From contig JAILGF010000067.1 of assembly GCA_024696945.1 (NCBI GenBank), positions 1 through 64,000 of the forward strand: a stretch of DNA of 64,000 bases, given 5' to 3'. The notes under the pieces are model-generated. The model did not search any database. It was not told the DNA's origin and was given only the letters and a program-made list of their open reading frames with translations. Positions 52,706-62,337 of this stretch are shown here, one piece after another. The translations under genes and the position numbers were made by a program. Every line of letters starts with the position of its first letter. Position 1 is the first letter of the stretch. Source of the DNA: Lachnospiraceae bacterium. GTDB taxonomy: Bacteria > Bacillota > Clostridia > Lachnospirales > Lachnospiraceae.

Positions 52706-52975
52706 TTCAAAATATTTTATTGATTGACCAAATTACCACGTTATCACTTCATTTTGGTAATGCTATAGCATGCTAAAAACTAACAAGATTTTTTGACTTT
52801 TTTTTGTCAAAATCGGCATATTTTCATTACAAAATGGACACAAACCCCTTGAAAAAATGTCTTAAAAGTATTAAAATAGAGACTTAAGAGTGGGTAATAT
52901 TTTAACTGTTTATTTTGGTTTTATGTTACTTGCATCTAAGAAATAAAAATCCAATATGAAAGAAGGAGATTTTTT
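52706..52975. promoter_or_regulatory. Regulatory spacer before the peptide-type ABC operon
   Basis: A promoter, TTGAAA (52849-52854), 17 bases, TAAAAT (52872-52877), lies about 100 bases upstream of the binding-protein gene. Upstream are overlapping perfect palindromes TGCTATAGCA (52761-52770) and TAGCATGCTA (52766-52775), an inverted pair ATTACCA / TGGTAAT (52732-52738 / 52755-52761), and TTTTGAC / GTCAAAA (52791-52797 / 52806-52812). These are candidate operator sites; no regulator is encoded nearby. GAAGGAG stands before the ATG at 52976. Confidence 0.45.
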
Positions 52976-55816
52976 ATGAAGAAAGTACTTAGTATTCTGC
53001 TTGTACTTGCTATGGTAGTCAGCCTTGCCGCTTGTACCAAGGATGAGCCTGAAAACAATGACAATCAGACTACGAATGCACCTGTTACTACAGATGCACC
53101 TAAGACTACGGATGATCCCGGCAAGACCGATACATCCACACCTGCACCTACAGCAGAGGTTGAGCCTACTGCTACTGCAGAGCCCGAGATTCCTTGGGAC
53201 GGTGCATATATGGAGAAGGAAGACTTCTTAGCATATACAGCACATGACCTTGAGTCAATTTTTGAAGCTATCGAGGATCAGCTTGATGATGCACAGTATC
53301 AGACCGTTAAAACTGTTGTTGACAACGGTATTGATGCCATCAATGCTTCTACATCCGTAAAGGATGCTGAAAAGGCATATGAGGATGCATACAATGGAAT
53401 CATCAATGCAATTCCCAAGGCTGACGGACTTGTTACCTACAAGAAGGAAAACAACGTTGAGAGAACAAATATCCTTGGTATTCTTGAGCAGTACGGCGTT
53501 GCTAACGGTCTGACCGGTATTTCGGTATTTGAAAACGGTGGATACACAATGTATAACGAGCGTATCACACTTGGTACCGAAAACTATATCGTTGGTTACG
53601 GATTCGGTACTCTTGCTGAGGGCTCTATCAATGCAGATCTTGAGTATGAGACCAATGATGCATGGAAGAGATATTATCATACTTATGAATCCAGCGATCC
53701 CGGAACTCTTAATTACCTTAACAATCAGGGCCAACAGGTCGGGGACCTTTATTCTTATATAGGTGCCAGCTTTGTTACCAATTTCATGAACGCAACAAAG
53801 GACGGATATGACTGGGTTCCCGAGCTTGCAAAGGAAAAGCCTCAGCCCGTTAACGATGATGACGGTGACGGAATGTGTACCACATGGCGTATGGAAGTTA
53901 AGACCGGAGATGACGGACTTAAATATAAGACCGGTTCTGAGATGGCTGACCGTAAGGCATTTGACGGAAGAGGCGTAGCACTTGAGGATTACGAGTATGC
54001 CTTCAAGCTTCTCCTTACTCAGAAGAACGAGCTTTACCGTGGTTCAGAGCTTGCAAATTATAACGGCGATATGGCTATTGCAGGCGCTAAAGACTTTTAT
54101 GACGGAACAGCCGATGGTTTCAAGGCCGATCTTTGGGAAAAAGTAGGTATCAAGACCTATGTTGAGAACGGAAAGAATTACTTTGAGGTTACATTTGCAG
54201 GCGAGCAGACACAGTTCTATGCAATGTACTATATTTCAAGTTCTATTTACATGCCTATCCCCGAGGACTTTATAAACCTTGTTACAGTTAAGAATTATCT
54301 TGGATTCAGTGCTGACGGAAAGCAGACACCTGTTGACAATAGTTTGACAACCGGTGCTTACTATATTGAGAGATATGATTCAGATCAGCAGATCGTATTT
54401 GCTAAGAACCCTTACTATATCTATGCTGATACAAAGTACTCAATCCCCGGTGTTTATGTAAAGATTTTCCCTGCAGCAGAATCAGATCCTACTGCAGCAA
54501 TCAAGGAATTCCTTGCAGGTCATTTTGACGCAGCCGGAATACCTCAGGATTACTTAAATGATTACAAGAACGATCCCAGAACACGTTCTACACTTGGTGA
54601 CAACGTTACAAAGCTTAATGTAAATGCTTGTGACGCAGAAACATGGGAATACTTATTTGGCGAGAATGGTACTGTTACACAGACTGAAAAGGCAAATTAC
54701 TGGGATGTTAAACCTGTATTGGGCAACGCTCATTTCAGAAAGGCTTTAAGTCTTTCAATCAACAGACAGCAGTTTGCTGATTCACGTGGTAATGTTGCAT
54801 CGGTTAGCTTCCTTTCATCTGATTATATGTCAGATCCCGAGAACGGTATTTCATATTCAACTACCGAACCTCATAAGAGAGCTATAGAGCAGCTTCTTGA
54901 AGATACAGATGGTGCAGGTTACTCGCTTGAGCTTGCAAGAGATTACTTCAGAATGGCTCTTACAGAGCTTGAAAAGGACGGAGCATATAAGCCCGGAACA
55001 AAAGAGAATCCTACAGTTATCACACTTGAAACTGCATGGAGATATCCTCAGGAAGAGGAAAGATACCAGAAAGAGATCAAGAACTACATCGAGTCAGCAT
55101 TTAACGATGACAGCGTATGCGGCGGCGTTTACAAGCTTGAACTTACATTCTGGGTTGGTAATGAATGGACAGACGTTTACTATAACAAGATGATGCTTGG
55201 ACAGTTCGATATCGGATTCGGTTCGGTTTCAGGTAACTCACTTGATCCTATCGGATTTATGAATATCCTTTCTAGCGATCAGGAAATTTCTCATAACTTC
55301 ACTCTTAACTGGGGTGTTGTTACCAATGATCCCGATGTATATCCTCTTGTTTACGATGGAAAGAGATGGTCATACGATGCATTGTTTAATGCAGTTAACG
55401 GCCAGGCAATCGTTACTGACGGACAGAACAATTCAGTTATCACAATTTCTTATAATGAAATTGCTAAGAACGATGACGGTTCATACACTGGTTCACTTGT
55501 TGTTGCTCCCGCACTTCCTGATATGACCAACCTTACAATTACCGCTATTATGTGCTGCAATTATGACAGATACTATAACGGTGACGGTCAGTATGATGAG
55601 CAGCCGGTTGAATTCACAACCGATCAGGCAGCTGGCGGTACATACACAATAACATTTACCGTTCCTGCTGAACTGGCTGAAACATATACAAAGGGAGAGG
55701 GTGCTCCCGAAGAGCCTACAGGATATACCGGATTTGATTTCTATTATGATCTTGAATTCAACGGCAGTGTTGAAAGCACTTATTATTCTGTAGATGATGC
55801 ATTTGTTATCGAATAA
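52976..55816 (+). CDS. Oversized family-5 extracellular solute-binding lipoprotein
   Basis: This 946-aa lipoprotein has a lipobox ending AAC (Cys20) after MKKVLSILLVLAMVVSLAAC. A Thr/Asp/Pro linker (about 25-75) precedes an added helical domain (about 80-150). The body shows family 5 binding-protein features: YEYAFKLLLTQ, LTTGAYYIERYDSDQQIVFA, NPYYIY, FRKALSLSINRQQFAD and FDIGFGSVSGNSLDP. A C-terminal beta module (about 810-946) is not normal for the family, whose members are about 520-600 aa. It heads the transporter operon and probably binds peptides or oligosaccharides. Confidence 0.88.
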   Translation: MKKVLSILLVLAMVVSLAACTKDEPENNDNQTTNAPVTTDAPKTTDDPGKTDTSTPAPTAEVEPTATAEPEIPWDGAYMEKEDFLAYTAHDLESIFEAIEDQLDDAQYQTVKTVVDNGIDAINASTSVKDAEKAYEDAYNGIINAIPKADGLVTYKKENNVERTNILGILEQYGVANGLTGISVFENGGYTMYNERITLGTENYIVGYGFGTLAEGSINADLEYETNDAWKRYYHTYESSDPGTLNYLNNQGQQVGDLYSYIGASFVTNFMNATKDGYDWVPELAKEKPQPVNDDDGDGMCTTWRMEVKTGDDGLKYKTGSEMADRKAFDGRGVALEDYEYAFKLLLTQKNELYRGSELANYNGDMAIAGAKDFYDGTADGFKADLWEKVGIKTYVENGKNYFEVTFAGEQTQFYAMYYISSSIYMPIPEDFINLVTVKNYLGFSADGKQTPVDNSLTTGAYYIERYDSDQQIVFAKNPYYIYADTKYSIPGVYVKIFPAAESDPTAAIKEFLAGHFDAAGIPQDYLNDYKNDPRTRSTLGDNVTKLNVNACDAETWEYLFGENGTVTQTEKANYWDVKPVLGNAHFRKALSLSINRQQFADSRGNVASVSFLSSDYMSDPENGISYSTTEPHKRAIEQLLEDTDGAGYSLELARDYFRMALTELEKDGAYKPGTKENPTVITLETAWRYPQEEERYQKEIKNYIESAFNDDSVCGGVYKLELTFWVGNEWTDVYYNKMMLGQFDIGFGSVSGNSLDPIGFMNILSSDQEISHNFTLNWGVVTNDPDVYPLVYDGKRWSYDALFNAVNGQAIVTDGQNNSVITISYNEIAKNDDGSYTGSLVVAPALPDMTNLTITAIMCCNYDRYYNGDGQYDEQPVEFTTDQAAGGTYTITFTVPAELAETYTKGEGAPEEPTGYTGFDFYYDLEFNGSVESTYYSVDDAFVIE

Positions 55817-55839
55817 TTAAATCAATACTATAACTTTAG

Positions 55840-55880
55840 GCAGACGATGGCGATTCAATCCGACGCCATCGTCTGCTGAT
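55840..55880 (+). terminator. Strong hairpin between binding protein and permease genes
   Basis: GCAGACGATGGCG (55840-55852) pairs perfectly with CGCCATCGTCTGC (55864-55876). Only a short T-run follows, so it may act as a partial terminator or 3' stabiliser that lets the binding protein be made in excess over the downstream permeases. Confidence 0.75.
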
Positions 55881-55906
55881 TTTAGGAAGGCTCGGTAATC
55901 TGTTTT

Positions 55907-56947
55907 ATGGCAAAATATGTTCTAAAACGTATAGTTCTTGCATGTGTTACCACATTTATAATTCTTTCTTTAAGCTTTATTCTGATAAAGCTTCTTCCGT
56001 TTGAACGTCCGCTTGGTAACGATACTGCTCAGACTGCATACTTTGACAGGCAGTATAATCTGGGATATGTATATCGTCTCGATCAGCAAAGCGACCTTTA
56101 TGGAGAGCTGTTATATAAATCACCTTCAAATAAGGGAAAATCCTCTTATTACTACACAGTGCCGGTTATGACTCAGTATGTTCATTGGCTTGAGAACATT
56201 TTCACCAAATGGGATTGGGGTGACAGTAAGACTTTTCAGCCAAATGTTAAGGCATCTGTTATTATCATGAAAAGGATCGGATATTCCATCCGTTTAAATA
56301 TATTTTCCGTAATTTTCTCAGTTCCTTTGGGAATTCTTCTTGGAATCTGGGCTGCATTAAAGAAAAACTCAGCTACAGACCATATCATTTCCACCCTGGT
56401 TATGATATTTATTTCCATACCCAGTTTTGTTCTGATAACCTTTATCCTTAAAATATTTGCATACAATTTCGGTCTGCTGCCTTCAACGTGGCCGCCCGAT
56501 ACATCACCATTGTCTGCAAGGGTACAGGGATATATTATTCCGGTATTCTGTTTATCTTTTAGTTCCATATGCGGATACTGCCGTTTTGTAAGAGCAGAGC
56601 TCTGTGATGTTCTTGAAAGCGATTATCTGCTCCTTGCCCGCACAAAGGGATTAACAAGACGTCAAGCTATTATAAGACATGCTTTAAAGAATTCAATGGT
56701 TCCGATATTCCCTTCAATTCTTTCCGAGTTTATCGGAATATTGGGAGGTTCCATGATATTAGAGCAGTTGTACGGTATTCCCGGTATCGGTAAATTATTT
56801 GTACTGGCACTTAACTACAAGGATTACGATATTCTGTTTGTAGATATGGCACTTGTTACTGCCATATCACTCGGAGCCGGACTGATTACCGATCTTTCAT
56901 ACGGTTTTATCGATCCTAGAATAAGAATGGGGGCGAAGAACTCATGA
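55907..56947 (+). CDS. Oligopeptide/oligosaccharide-type ABC permease 1 (OppB/DppB type)
   Basis: The 346-aa permease has six membrane helices, an external loop of about 90 residues after helix 1, and the EAA loop YLLLARTKGLTRRQAIIRHA (about 245-264) that contacts the ATPase. ILGGSMILEQLYGIPGIG near the C-terminus is typical of OppB. It is only 91 bases after the binding-protein gene, across the hairpin at 55840. Confidence 0.93.
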   Translation: MAKYVLKRIVLACVTTFIILSLSFILIKLLPFERPLGNDTAQTAYFDRQYNLGYVYRLDQQSDLYGELLYKSPSNKGKSSYYYTVPVMTQYVHWLENIFTKWDWGDSKTFQPNVKASVIIMKRIGYSIRLNIFSVIFSVPLGILLGIWAALKKNSATDHIISTLVMIFISIPSFVLITFILKIFAYNFGLLPSTWPPDTSPLSARVQGYIIPVFCLSFSSICGYCRFVRAELCDVLESDYLLLARTKGLTRRQAIIRHALKNSMVPIFPSILSEFIGILGGSMILEQLYGIPGIGKLFVLALNYKDYDILFVDMALVTAISLGAGLITDLSYGFIDPRIRMGAKNS

Positions 56948-58833
56948 TGGATAATAATAACGATTTCAGACCCGATGACTTTGTCCTTGTTCAAAATAAA
57001 ACTAAAATTAAGGATAAGAAGCTTGAAACAAAGCCTACCACGTTTTTCAGGGATGCATTAAAAAGGTTCAGAAAGAATAAATCTTCGGTAGTAGGAGCGA
57101 TCATTCTTGCAATTTTAATCCTGATGGCAATTTTTGTGCCAATTATTTCACCCTATGATATAGAAACAGTAAAAACCGAAGAGAAGTTTCTTGCTCCGAA
57201 ATTATTTGATGCAGGCTTCGGTTTTTGGGACGGTACAAGATCAAGTGAGCATGTTCTGTACGATCCTGTAAATGAGGTTCCCGCAGTTTCGGATAATTAT
57301 TCGATTGCTTCCCTTAAACAGTCACTGGTCGAGCTTAAGGTTGATCCTGAGGTTACCTATATAGATTCATATAATAAATACGGATACGGTGGTCTTGTTG
57401 TAGCAGCTACCGATGCCAAGGTAAACAACAGGGATATATACTTAAGCTCAAAGCCTATTGATTTTACCGATAAGGGCGCTTATACGATCGATATAGAGTT
57501 TGATAATGAAGAGGACTTTGCAGAAGGCAAGCTTGGAGAATTCAGGGTATATCTTAAAACAGGCGATAAGGAAGAGGACAATATAATCATCCGTGATTTC
57601 AGCCATGATTACAGTCCCATTTCCTTTGATATAAGTGCCGCAATGAAGGAAAGAAGGACAAAGAATATTACTGCAAGTGTTGTTTTTGATGTAAAATCTT
57701 CATCCTCTGCAATCCAGTACATTCTTATAAAGAGTGTTAAGCTTTCTTGCGGCGAAAGAGCTAAGAATGCGGAAGTACTTGAAGAAGTATCCTTTGACAA
57801 TCCTACCGAAATGATAGGTGTAACGGATCTTCAAAGCTTCTCTTACTGGTCATGTACAGGACGTAAGGGTATCCACAATTCAGAGGTAAGATATTGCGAT
57901 TATACAATAGATACATATATGCTTGTCTATGGTGATGCCGATGCGGTTACATATTCTGCAACAGAATTAAATGAGTGGATCAGCAAGGCTTGGTGTATGT
58001 ATAATTACAAAGAGGGACCCGAGTCATTTGTTAAGCTGAGCAATGAATGCCCTATAGACGTTGTGGATTCACAGACCGTATTATCTGTAACTAAGAAGCT
58101 TTCAAGCATTACCGGTCGAGGCTGGGGCTATCACAGGCTCGGATATGATGAAATGCCCAGGTTCCTTATGGGAACCGACAGTTCCGGTGTCGATATGTTC
58201 AAACGTGCCTTTTACGGCCTTAGAACATCTCTGATACTCGGTGTATGTGTTTTCTTGTTCTGCTTTACCTTTGGTATTATATGGGGCTCTATTTCCGGAT
58301 ATTTCGGCGGCAATGTCGATCTTATCATGGAAAGAATTTCAGATATACTTTACGGCGTACCGTGGATCGTAGTTATGACCTTATGCATTCTGCACTTCGG
58401 AAATACCTTCGGAGTATTTGTATTTGCACTTTGTTTTACAGGTTGGATCGGTACTGCATCAAGAACCAGAACGCAGTTTTACCGTTTTAAAGGAAGGGAA
58501 TATGTTCTTGCATCAAGGACACTTGGCGCATCCCATAAACGTTTGATATTTAAGCATATTCTTCCGAATTCCTTAGGAACGATCATAACTTCAAGCGTAT
58601 TGATGATCCCTTATACCATTTTCTCTGAGGCGACACTTGCTTACCTTAACTTAGGACTTCAGGGAACGATGTCATTTGGTGTAGGTATGTCCGATAACCA
58701 GAAATACCTTGAAGTTTATCCTAACCTTGTTATATTCCCTGCAGTTATCATGGCACTTATGATGATAACCTTCAATCTGTTCGGTAACGGTCTTAGGGAT
58801 GCACTTAATCCTACTCTGAAAGGAAGTGAATGA
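56944..58833 (+). CDS. ABC permease 2 (OppC/DppC type) with a ~330-residue external insertion
   Basis: The C-terminal part (from about 405) is a normal OppC permease: GTDSSGVDMFKRAFYGLRTS, five helices, and the EAA loop YVLASRTLGASHKRLIFKHI. The N-terminus has one helix (about 47-68, VVGAIILAILILMAIFVPII), as in OppC. Between them lie about 330 extra residues on the external side, with a beta-sandwich-like, Asp/Ser-rich part (FTDKGAYTIDIEFD, IDTYMLVYGDADAVTYSA). Normal OppC proteins are about 290-320 aa, while this one is 629. The start overlaps the first permease by 4 bases; ATG at 56947 is an alternative. Confidence 0.85.
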   Translation: MMDNNNDFRPDDFVLVQNKTKIKDKKLETKPTTFFRDALKRFRKNKSSVVGAIILAILILMAIFVPIISPYDIETVKTEEKFLAPKLFDAGFGFWDGTRSSEHVLYDPVNEVPAVSDNYSIASLKQSLVELKVDPEVTYIDSYNKYGYGGLVVAATDAKVNNRDIYLSSKPIDFTDKGAYTIDIEFDNEEDFAEGKLGEFRVYLKTGDKEEDNIIIRDFSHDYSPISFDISAAMKERRTKNITASVVFDVKSSSSAIQYILIKSVKLSCGERAKNAEVLEEVSFDNPTEMIGVTDLQSFSYWSCTGRKGIHNSEVRYCDYTIDTYMLVYGDADAVTYSATELNEWISKAWCMYNYKEGPESFVKLSNECPIDVVDSQTVLSVTKKLSSITGRGWGYHRLGYDEMPRFLMGTDSSGVDMFKRAFYGLRTSLILGVCVFLFCFTFGIIWGSISGYFGGNVDLIMERISDILYGVPWIVVMTLCILHFGNTFGVFVFALCFTGWIGTASRTRTQFYRFKGREYVLASRTLGASHKRLIFKHILPNSLGTIITSSVLMIPYTIFSEATLAYLNLGLQGTMSFGVGMSDNQKYLEVYPNLVIFPAVIMALMMITFNLFGNGLRDALNPTLKGSE

Positions 58834-58834
58834 T

Positions 58835-60439
58835 ATGGGTGAGACAAAAGAAAAAGTATTGGCTGTCAATAACCTTGTCGTTAACTTCAGGACGGATAAC
58901 GGATTGGTGCATGCGGTAAGAGATGTTTCCTTTGACCTTTACAGAGGTGAAACCTTATGTATAGTAGGAGAGTCCGGTTCGGGAAAATCGGTTACTTCTA
59001 AGGCTATAATGGGTATTTTGGCAAGGAATGCGATCATCGCCGGCGGAAATATAATGTACCGCGGAGAGAATCTTCTCGAGGTTTCCGAGGAGGAATTCTA
59101 CAAGATCCGCGGCCATAGGATAGGTATGATCTTCCAGGATCCTCTGTCCTCGTTAAATCCTATTGTAAGGATCGGTAAACAGATTACGGAAGCAATGCTT
59201 CTGAATAATGACAAGCTTAAGCTAATGTATAACGATCTTATCAGCGATGATATGATAAAATACAAAAATACATTGGCTAAGATGAATATTACGATCAATA
59301 CCGAAAAGAAGACCATTGATGCATTAAAGGCATCGTTAAAACAAAACAATTACAAAAACGAAGAGGACAGGAAAAAGGACGAGGAGCTCTATAATCATAA
59401 AAAATCTGCATTTAAAGCTTTTGAAAAAGAAACTAAAGAGAAATACAAAGCTGAAGCCTCTTCTTTAAAAGAAAAACTTAAGGATACCCAAAAGCAGGCA
59501 AAGCAGAAGGTTAAGGATTATAAAAAGCAGGTTAATGAAGAATACAAGCAGAGAGTTTCCGATATTAAGAGAAATTATCTCAACGTAAATAATTCCGATG
59601 AGCTTGCAAAAAAGAAAGAAGAGTTAAAACAGGCTAAAATCAATAAGCAGGATAAGCTTAAGATTACAAAGGCAGAAGCAAAGAAAAGAGCTCTTCAGAT
59701 AATGAAGGAGGTTGGTATCCCTGAGCCGGAAAAGAGATATAAACAGTATCCCTTTGAGTTCTCGGGCGGTATGAGACAGCGTATAGTTATTGCCATTGCA
59801 CTTACCGCTTCTCCTGAGGTCCTTATATGTGATGAGCCTACAACCGCACTTGATGTTACTATCCAGGCACAGATCCTCGAGCTTATAAACAAGATTAAGG
59901 CAGAACGTAATCTTTCATGTATTTTCATTACTCACGACCTTGGTGTTGTGGCCAATATGGCAGACAGAGTTGCGGTTATGTATGCCGGCAAGATTGTTGA
60001 ATACGGTACAGCAGAGGATATTTTCTACGATCCGAAGCATCCTTATACATGGGCACTTCTTTCAAGTATTCCGGATGTGGATTCAAAGGAGAAGCTGGAA
60101 GCTATACCCGGTACTCCTCCCAATATGATCTATCCTCCGGAGGGTGATGCGTTTGCTGCAAGAAGCAAATATGCAATGAACATTGACTTCAGAAGACAGC
60201 CGCCTTATTATAAGGTCAGCGATACACATTATGCTGCTACATGGCTGCTTGATCCTCATGCTCCTAAGGTTGAGATGCCTAAGATTGTAAGTGAACGTAT
60301 TCGTTTATCGCTTGAAGCTGCCAAGGCTAATAATTCACAGGAGATTGATCCGGAAAAAACTAATATTATAGATCCGGATCCTGACAAAAAGCCTGAAAAA
60401 TCAGGTGAGGTCAAGTATATTGTTAAACCTAAATACTAA
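58835..60439 (+). CDS. ABC transporter ATPase 1 (OppD/DppD type) with charged coiled-coil insertion
   Basis: The start at 58835 has AAGGAAG 8 bases upstream; a GTG at 58826 is in frame but unlikely. In the 534-aa protein, Walker A is GESGSGKS (about 45-52) and the Q-loop FQDPLSSLNP. Between the Q-loop region and the signature FSGGMRQR (about 310) sits a Lys/Glu-rich helical block (about 124-277). Walker B (LICDEPTTALDVT) and FITHDLGVVA follow, with an OppD C-terminal region. Normal OppD proteins are about 330-350 aa. The added block would lie in the helical subdomain. Confidence 0.88.
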   Translation: MGETKEKVLAVNNLVVNFRTDNGLVHAVRDVSFDLYRGETLCIVGESGSGKSVTSKAIMGILARNAIIAGGNIMYRGENLLEVSEEEFYKIRGHRIGMIFQDPLSSLNPIVRIGKQITEAMLLNNDKLKLMYNDLISDDMIKYKNTLAKMNITINTEKKTIDALKASLKQNNYKNEEDRKKDEELYNHKKSAFKAFEKETKEKYKAEASSLKEKLKDTQKQAKQKVKDYKKQVNEEYKQRVSDIKRNYLNVNNSDELAKKKEELKQAKINKQDKLKITKAEAKKRALQIMKEVGIPEPEKRYKQYPFEFSGGMRQRIVIAIALTASPEVLICDEPTTALDVTIQAQILELINKIKAERNLSCIFITHDLGVVANMADRVAVMYAGKIVEYGTAEDIFYDPKHPYTWALLSSIPDVDSKEKLEAIPGTPPNMIYPPEGDAFAARSKYAMNIDFRRQPPYYKVSDTHYAATWLLDPHAPKVEMPKIVSERIRLSLEAAKANNSQEIDPEKTNIIDPDPDKKPEKSGEVKYIVKPKY

Positions 60440-60509
60440 TGATGGTGTTCTTTAGGTTACATTAACAATTAATATAACATGACATTATGTAAAGGATAAA
60501 GTACAGATT

Positions 60510-61904
60510 ATGTCAAATAAAAAGAACTCTAATAAATCAAATAACAATTCAAATAAAAATGTAAAACGTTCGGATAAGCCTAATGCACCCGGCAAGCAGT
60601 TTGTTCATGAGATCGATGCGAAAAACGATGAGCTTCGCGTTATGGAAGAGGCACTTGAATCCGATACTCAGTTTTATCTTGCAAGCGGTCAGAAGGAAAA
60701 CTTAAAGAATTCTAAAAAGACCGAAAATCTTGAGGAGTTTAATAAGAAGTATCATATTAATCCTAAGGTTAAACAGAAGCCTGAACTTCGCGATAAGCAT
60801 ATCCTGCTATCGGTAAGGCACTTAAAGCAGTTTTTCTTCTTCGGACACGGTGCAAAAAGACAGAAGCTTAAGGCGGTTTCAAACATTTCCTTTGATGTGC
60901 ATGAGGGAGAATGTGTAGGTATAGTTGGAGAGAGCGGATGCGGAAAAACAACCACAGGCAGAAGTATAATCAGGCTTTATAATATCACATCAGGCTCCAT
61001 TTATTATAAGGGTGTCAGAATAAGCGCCGGTGACCGTTGGAACAGGAAAGAGATAAAATGGTCAAAGATTAAGGGTAAGCAGAAGATTGATGAGATAAGA
61101 CAGAGCGGTCTTGCGGATGCCGACAGCCAGATTGCCGAAATTGAGAGAAATATTGAAAATACACGTATAGAGCAGAAGGAAAAGATCAAGCAGATCAAGT
61201 TTGATAATAATAACGTTCCGAGAAAGCTCTTAAACGAGATACAGATGATATTCCAGGATCCTATCGATTCACTTGATCCACGTATGACCGTAGAGGATAT
61301 CATACAGGAAGGCTTGAAAATTCAGGGCTTCAAGAATAAAGCTGAAAATCACAAAAAAGTTGTCGAAATGCTCAATACAGTAGGTCTAGTAGAAGAGCAT
61401 GCTTCACGTTATCCTCACGAGTTTTCCGGCGGTCAGCGTCAGCGTATAGGTATTGCAAGAGCTGTAGTAATGAATCCTAAGCTTCTTATATGCGATGAGC
61501 CTATTTCAGCACTTGATGTTTCAATCAGGGCTCAGGTTATCAACCTGCTGAATGATTTAAAGAACAACCTCGGTCTGTCGATCATATTTATCGCACACGA
61601 TCTTTCGGTTGTTAAGTATTTTTGCGATTCGATAGTTGTTATGTACTTCGGTAAGGTTGTTGAAAAGGCTTCCAGTGACGAACTGTTCAAGAATCCTATG
61701 CATCCTTACACAAAAGCACTTCTTTCGGCTATTCCCAAGCCCGATCCAAAGTCGGAAAAGGTTAGGAAAAGAAAGATATATGATCCCGGGGAAGCACATA
61801 ACTACAATGACGGCGATACTCCCGAGCTGAAAGAGATAAAGCCCGGTCACTTTGTATATTGTAATGAAGCTGAGTTTGTTGAGTATAAGAAGCAGCTTAA
61901 ATAA
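60510..61904 (+). CDS. ABC transporter ATPase 2 (OppF/DppF type) with N-terminal tail and insertion
   Basis: A 464-aa ATPase. Residues 1-95 are an Asn/Lys/Ser-rich extension. Walker A is GESGCGKT (about 140-147), the Q-loop IFQDPIDSLDP, signature FSGGQRQR, Walker B LICDEPISALDVS and FIAHDLSVVKY. Between Walker A and the Q-loop lies an inserted charged helix block (about 172-238, including IAEIERNIENTRIEQKEKIK). OppF proteins are usually about 310-330 aa. It starts 70 bases after OppD; AAAGGA is upstream. Confidence 0.9.
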   Translation: MSNKKNSNKSNNNSNKNVKRSDKPNAPGKQFVHEIDAKNDELRVMEEALESDTQFYLASGQKENLKNSKKTENLEEFNKKYHINPKVKQKPELRDKHILLSVRHLKQFFFFGHGAKRQKLKAVSNISFDVHEGECVGIVGESGCGKTTTGRSIIRLYNITSGSIYYKGVRISAGDRWNRKEIKWSKIKGKQKIDEIRQSGLADADSQIAEIERNIENTRIEQKEKIKQIKFDNNNVPRKLLNEIQMIFQDPIDSLDPRMTVEDIIQEGLKIQGFKNKAENHKKVVEMLNTVGLVEEHASRYPHEFSGGQRQRIGIARAVVMNPKLLICDEPISALDVSIRAQVINLLNDLKNNLGLSIIFIAHDLSVVKYFCDSIVVMYFGKVVEKASSDELFKNPMHPYTKALLSAIPKPDPKSEKVRKRKIYDPGEAHNYNDGDTPELKEIKPGHFVYCNEAEFVEYKKQLK

Positions 61905-61935
61905 TTGTGCTTAAATGCAGTTATCTGAGGTATAT

Positions 61936-62313
61936 ATGTTTAAAAAGTTATTCCTGCATTCACCTGCAAGATATATTATCGGTATAATCTTTGCTTTGTT
62001 CATAGGTTTTTTGTGCCTCCTGTCAAAGGGCTTTGAATACCGTATCAGTTATGTCGATGCATTTTCCGTTGCAGGCGCTGCGGTTTTCTTTATAGGATTA
62101 TTACAGGCTGCTGCCTATTACGGTGCTTTTGATATTTTCGGCTATGCTTTTTCTTCATTCAGAAGAAAGGAGCATAAATATAAGGATTATATTTCATATC
62201 AGGAGCATAAAAGCGAGATCAAAAATATTTCAAAGCTTACATATATGCCCTTTATTGCGGTTGGCGCAGTATTCTTTATTATCGGGATGGTTTTAAATGC
62301 CGTATTGTTATGA
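61936..62313 (+). CDS. DUF3899-family membrane protein
   Basis: The start at 61936 is chosen because TGAGGT precedes it; the frame reaches 61915. The 125-aa product has three membrane helices: ARYIIGIIFALFIGFLCLL, AGAAVFFIGLLQAAAYYGAF, and FIAVGAVFFIIGMVLNAVLL. The segment AYYGAFDIFGYAFSSFRRKE resembles the DUF3899 family, of unknown function. It lies between the transporter and adenine deaminase. Confidence 0.65.
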   Translation: MFKKLFLHSPARYIIGIIFALFIGFLCLLSKGFEYRISYVDAFSVAGAAVFFIGLLQAAAYYGAFDIFGYAFSSFRRKEHKYKDYISYQEHKSEIKNISKLTYMPFIAVGAVFFIIGMVLNAVLL

Positions 62314-62337
62314 TTTTAGTTTAAGAGGAATGAATTT

